From: Corythucha ciliata
Taxonomy: Eukaryota; Arthropoda; Insecta; Hemiptera; Tingidae
Reading direction: 5' to 3'
Assembly (NCBI GenBank): GCA_038030265.1
Contig: CM075939.1
Span: 24,719,253-24,783,252 of the forward strand
DNA: 64,000 bases
Position 1 is the stretch's first letter, and each line of letters starts with the position of its first letter. Of this stretch, positions 59,879 to 64,000 are shown in pieces. The position numbers were made by a program, and so were the translations under genes. The notes beneath the pieces are model-generated. The model saw nothing but the letters and a program-made list of their open reading frames with translations, did not search any database and was not told the origin of the DNA.

Positions 59879-61019
59879 GATGAGTGAGAGTGGCCTGTAA
59901 TCGACGCATCCCTCACCACGTGAACACTGAGTGGCCAAAAAAGCCGGAATAACGGGGAGAATCCTTTTAACGGCTCGTATGATCGAAAATACATTTCAAT
60001 TTTTTGATTCCTCGTGTCGTAAAACCCCCGTGGTATGCAGTTTCGTCCAATTTTAATTTTTGAAAATGTTTACCAAATTCGCCCAGGGATGGACGATATC
60101 GAGCAATTTTTTAAAAGTGCTTCGACTTGTGCCGGACGCGGTTGACGAGTACTTTGGACAATAATGAATTGTGGGGCGCCGACGTTCCCCGCAAGAACGC
60201 ACCTTGGGGGAGGGGGCATCAGGCATTAAAGGCGAGCGAAAACGAGTGTTTTACGGTTTGATTTCCCTTCAGTAATTATTCGAAGTTAGGGAAGAACCAA
60301 TTCCTCGAGCTTGAAGGTAAAAGCCCATTGTGGGATTTATCTAATCGAGTCGAACACTTTGGCCGGAAAAAGAGTGTGTTTGTGGGGGGGGGGGGGCTAC
60401 AAGAGTGGTGGAAGCGCTTTCAAGTTTTCTGGCATCAACAACTTGTTTTTTCATTAATTATTGTTCCAGTGTTGACAAAAGCCGGATTTTACCCTCTTTA
60501 GTGCTAAGTACCGAGTTTCAAAATTACTAAAGTGCGCTCTGAAACGTCCGCCAGCTGCCGGAATCGCATTGTTTTTCTCCTTCAGAAATAAGCGGTTGGA
60601 GGGAGGGGTGGACTGCCAATTTAGTTATATTCCTCAATTGCCCAGCCCGTTGTTTTATCTCCTCTGAATCCCACGAGAAACTGAACTATAGAACAGCGCC
60701 TGACATTGGCGGATGATACTATAGACCCGCAATACACAATTGCATAGCTAGGTGAGGGTCCTTCACTTTTTCCCTCACAATGGGGACTTGAAACTGTGCT
60801 GGAAGTTCAGATTGAAGGTTTACATTTTAAAATACTGCTCAAGGGAGAGGGGGCATTGCAGCAAACCGAGGGGAGTGGGGCGAAACCACTTGAAGCAACG
60901 ATTCACGGCCAGTCGAAATGGAAACGAACTTTGTTGTTGGCATGCAGAAGTTGGGCGGGCAAGGGAAAAGTGGGGGCCAAAAATCTACGGTTTGGGGTTT
61001 TGGGGTGATGAAATCTACA
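59817..61019. other. No exon seen upstream of the RhoGEF exons
   Basis: The exon at 59816 has a phase-1 acceptor, so at least one earlier exon exists to the right. None could be recognised here. A (GA)n tract lies at about 59845-59878, close to the acceptor. The plus-strand frames at 60752-61196 overlap one another and have no motif. A G run lies at about 60385. Confidence 0.4.
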
Positions 61020-61780
61020 AATTGTAAGGCCAATTTATTCTCAACACTTCCATTTCACAGCTATTTAAACCTCGAAAGTTGCATTTCGCGGTTATTTACC
61101 CTCCAAATTTTAAGGTTTAGCCCTAAAATTTCAATCCCGAAATTCCTCCTCGCAACGAACGTAATTACGTCGTTGATATTGAACCTTAATTTGTAATGCA
61201 GCCCTCAAACCTCAATTTAGGTGCTATTTACCTCTTTAAATTTAAATTTTCTTGGATATGCAAAACCTCGAAAACGAAATCACGAGCATCGAGATTAAAG
61301 TTTTATGGCTAAATAGACACAAAATTGTAAAGTTTCGGAGATTGAAGTACAGGACTGTAAATTTCTGAGGATAAATTCCCAAACTGTTGTGATTATTATT
61401 CAAACCCGGATATTTTGGGGCTGTTGCTGAGAACATGCAGAGGACACATTCAATTTAGTGTATTATTTTTTATCTTCAGGAATTTTATGTTTCTCTCGTT
61501 TATGCTCCGAGACTTACAATTCCGAGACTATTTTTTTTTTTTTTTTTTTTGAGGGCTCGGACGGTCTCCCGACTCCGAAGGTGCCAAAAGCCCGGACTCG
61601 GGAGAGCCTAGTACGGCTCCTCAAACCTATTTATCCTTTCCAGCAAACTCAGGAGACGTCCGAGACTATTTATCCCTGACTCCTATCTCTCTAATCTCTC
61701 GGAAACTTTACATTTCCGAAACTTGTAATTTCGTGGGTATTTAGCGCTAAAACTTGAATTTTTTGATGAGCCACGGGAAG
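61020..61780. repeat. Degenerate minisatellite M4
   Basis: Units of about 35-40 bp contain CTATTTAAACCTCGAAA, TTGCATTTCGCGGTTATTTA or their inverses (TAAAGTTTCGGAG, TGTAAATTTCTGAGG). The common theme is an A/T word around TTTCGNGG next to TATTT. A GC-richer insertion with a long T run (about 61530-61650) interrupts it. Confidence 0.5.
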
Positions 61781-62408
61781 GATCCTTTGAAAACGCCTTC
61801 TGTTAGGAAATAGCGGCTTGATATAATTGAATTATTGCTTTAAATATTGCTCCCCTCTTCCACGAGCGGAAAAATAAAAGTGCGCCCCCCCCCTCCAAAG
61901 CAAATTCTCAGTTATGTTCCTAGCACCAAGTCAGTGCCAAAAAGCAAAATAACATTGACCCCCCCTCCTCACCCCTCTCCGCAATCGTGCTATAAAATAG
62001 CTATGCGGAGCCTTTCAGTGACACGCACTGAGTCTTTCTGAGATTGAAATAGCTGGCTGACAAATCGGATTTGTGCTGTCACGTTTCATCAAGTTTCGTG
62101 GGAATATGACCGTCATTAGGATGGGGATGTTGGTAGCTTTAAACTGGAAAATACAATTGACGTGCTCAATTAACATTTTTACAGCTAAATAGCTAGTTTC
62201 GTGCCCCTGGTGGTAGTGGGGTGAAGGTTTCTGTTTTTTCAGCTACGGGCTACGGGGTACTGCTTCGAGGTACTTATTTCATGCTTAATTAATGTCGTGA
62301 ATCATTTGGCAACCCATGCTCACGGTATGTGAATGCTACTTCGGTTAATTTATTTTGTGAATGGGGGAATGGCGACGTGTCTACGATCAGGTGTAGGCCT
62401 GTTCAAGA
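61781..62408. other. No gene seen
   Basis: C-rich patches near 61885 and 61960, otherwise plain AT-rich DNA. The stretch from 62200 to 62408 directly flanks the palindromic Penelope copy. Confidence 0.4.
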
Positions 62409-62420
62409 TGTCCAAGGAAA

Positions 62421-63164
62421 CCCGTCTGGATGGTCAAGCATTCGTTTTTATTTAAAAACTTCCTCAGGACCTCCAAGACTTTAGATTGAGAGTTTACGAT
62501 TATGGATGAGGGGCTCCTCTTTAGTCAGGCCGCTCTTCGCCAAGGCCGATCGTATCGGGGGCGTACGGTATGCAGCGTGCATCAGTTCGTCAATCGAGAA
62601 CAAAATTTCAAGCTCTGCTGTTCTTCCAGTATGCACAGGAGCAGTCGAAGATGGTGAAAAAACACGGAGGAGCGTTAAAATACTTAAAACTGCAGAAGAA
62701 ACGCAAAATACAAAAAAGAGAAAAATGTGCATGGGGTTCGTGCCGTCTCGGATGCCTACTTTATCAGGAAAACCTTGCCGTCGTTACGGCGACGGCACGA
62801 ACCCCATGCACATTTTTCTCTTTTTTGCATTTTGCGTTTCTTCTACAGTTTTAACTATTTTAACGCTCCTCCGTGCTTTTTCACCATCTTCGACTGCTCC
62901 TGTGTGCACTGGAAGAACAGCGGAGCTTGAAATTTTGTTCTCGACTGACGAACCGATGCACGCTGCATACCGCACGCCCCCGATACCATCGGCCTTGGCG
63001 AAGAGCGGCCTGACTAAAGAGGAGCCCCTCATCCATAATCGTAAACTCTCAATCTAAAGTCTTGGAGGTCCTGAGGAAGTTTTTAAATAAAAACGAAAGC
63101 TTGACCATCTAGACGGATTTTTGAACTGATTTGACCACAACTCCGATCCAAATCCAATAGAAAT
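62421..63164. mobile_element. Palindromic, spliced Penelope-like copy with 12-bp target duplication
   Basis: Two inverted arms (62421-62787 and 62788-63164) carry the 3' part of the element at 31-35 kb. Both lack introns B and C at the exact splice junctions (62470/62471, 62548/62549, 62989/62990, 63067/63068) but keep intron A. TGTCCAAGGAAA is present at 62409-62420 and 63165-63176, a 12-bp direct repeat that fits a retrotransposition target duplication. The arms meet at a short hairpin (TGCCGTCG, TTACGG, CGACGGCA). No reverse transcriptase is present. In each arm, an 82-codon frame reads through the joined exons (MHIFLFF to HNRKLSI). Confidence 0.85.
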
Positions 63165-63176
63165 TGTCCAAGGAAA

Positions 63177-64000
63177 ATTAGACGCTCACTGCATAGGTTG
63201 CCAGTTGTCAGAGGGATGAAATCGGGACACCACCCTCCTTCCCTAGGCACTGGGGGGGGGGGTCTCAAGCCGGCAACACACTCACCCCGAGAATTCACGG
63301 AGTGTGTACCGCGACCGCGACGCTTCCTCCACACTCACCATAGATTTCAAATGAAACTGCAGACGATCCTCAAATCAGGGGCGGGAACATCCAATTGGAA
63401 GCTTAGTCGACCCCAAGCATCGCTCACCTGCGTTTTATTCTTGAGGGATGAGTGCTTGGGGTCCCATAATATTGGCAAACATTGGTAACTATCGAAAAAA
63501 CTTAGCTCTTTCTCGTTATTCGACATCTCGTAGGTGACGGCGAAGAAAACACCATGAGACACATAATAGTTCAGAATACGAGAAAACACAGGGTTCAGTT
63601 CTAATTTATAACTGACAACTACAAGGTTCTAAATGGCATCTTTGTCCATGTGCCAAACAAAAGAAGAAATAGTAGTAAAAATGAAAAACTGATGGTGGTG
63701 CGAAACGCAAATGTGGAAGGTATTTTCTATCCACGGCTGCGAACCCTTTGAAGCGGGGAAAAATACCCCTCAAAAAGGGTGAAGAGCGTGAACACCCGTG
63801 AAAGACCGCGAAGACCCTCCTACACACTCACGTTCGCGCTTTTCACGCTCGATCACGGGGTGAGTGTGGAGCCTTCTTCATACAAAGAACAATTATTAGG
63901 TCTAGCTATTCCAGCAAGGTGTTTGGACCATGTTCTGAGCACAGTCTGTTGCCATGAGACCGACCATAAAATTTGAAGCATGCATAAATCTGTAGCCGTA
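63177..64000. other. No gene supported at the right edge
   Basis: Frames at 63083-63334 (minus) and 63198-63488 (plus) overlap and show no motif. A G run lies at about 63251. An exon of the RhoGEF gene could lie to the right of the window, but nothing here points to it. Confidence 0.4.

Overview
The window looks like ordinary nuclear DNA of a multicellular animal, probably an invertebrate and perhaps an arthropod. It is AT-rich, almost free of long open frames, and carries GT-AG introns, a RhoGEF-type gene broken into short exons, a Penelope-like retroelement, Harbinger, hAT-like and Mutator-like DNA transposons, and many small inverted-repeat elements. I see no rRNA, no convincing tRNA gene, no operon and no CRISPR array. 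The species is not identifiable from what I can see.

Layout. 1-640: degenerate minisatellite M1. 1004-1220, 6480-6628, 6937-7634 and 8515-9319: small transposons (a Harbinger-type MITE, an hAT-like element with a decayed open frame inside, and a Mutator-like foldback element with a 9-bp target duplication). 9990-12120: minisatellite M2. 13429-13936 and 17789-17931: MITEs. 18170-18900: M1 again. 19-28 kb: mostly featureless. 28.0-37.0 kb: a dense transposon nest with two MITEs, a Harbinger MITE, a 2.1-kb Harbinger relic with transposase remains, a Penelope-like element (31019-35352) flanked by 1.17-kb inverted arms, inverted M2 satellite with a tRNA-like palindrome, and a split MITE. 41322-41579: one well-bounded coding exon on the minus strand. 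47.5-48.2 kb: an hAT-like and a Harbinger MITE. 54.7-57.3 kb: more inverted-repeat elements. 58906-59816: four minus-strand exons that together encode the first two thirds of a Dbl-homology (RhoGEF) domain. 61.0-61.8 kb: minisatellite M4. 62421-63164: a second, palindromic Penelope copy.

Most notable result. The Penelope-like element at 31-35 kb has, downstream of its reverse transcriptase and GIY-YIG endonuclease, segments with canonical splice signals. Two of them (73 and 75-76 nt) are exactly missing from both arms of the second copy at 62.4-63.2 kb, and that copy is bounded by a 12-bp direct repeat. The simplest reading is that the second copy was reverse-transcribed from spliced RNA and inserted as an inverted dimer. 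An additional 266-bp insertion in only one arm of the first copy gives a built-in empty-site control with a 7-bp duplication.

Host genes are represented only by parts: the RhoGEF exons, the unidentified 86-codon exon at 41.3 kb (same strand, possibly the same gene) and a weak candidate exon at 19949-20186. Everything else is non-coding or mobile DNA.
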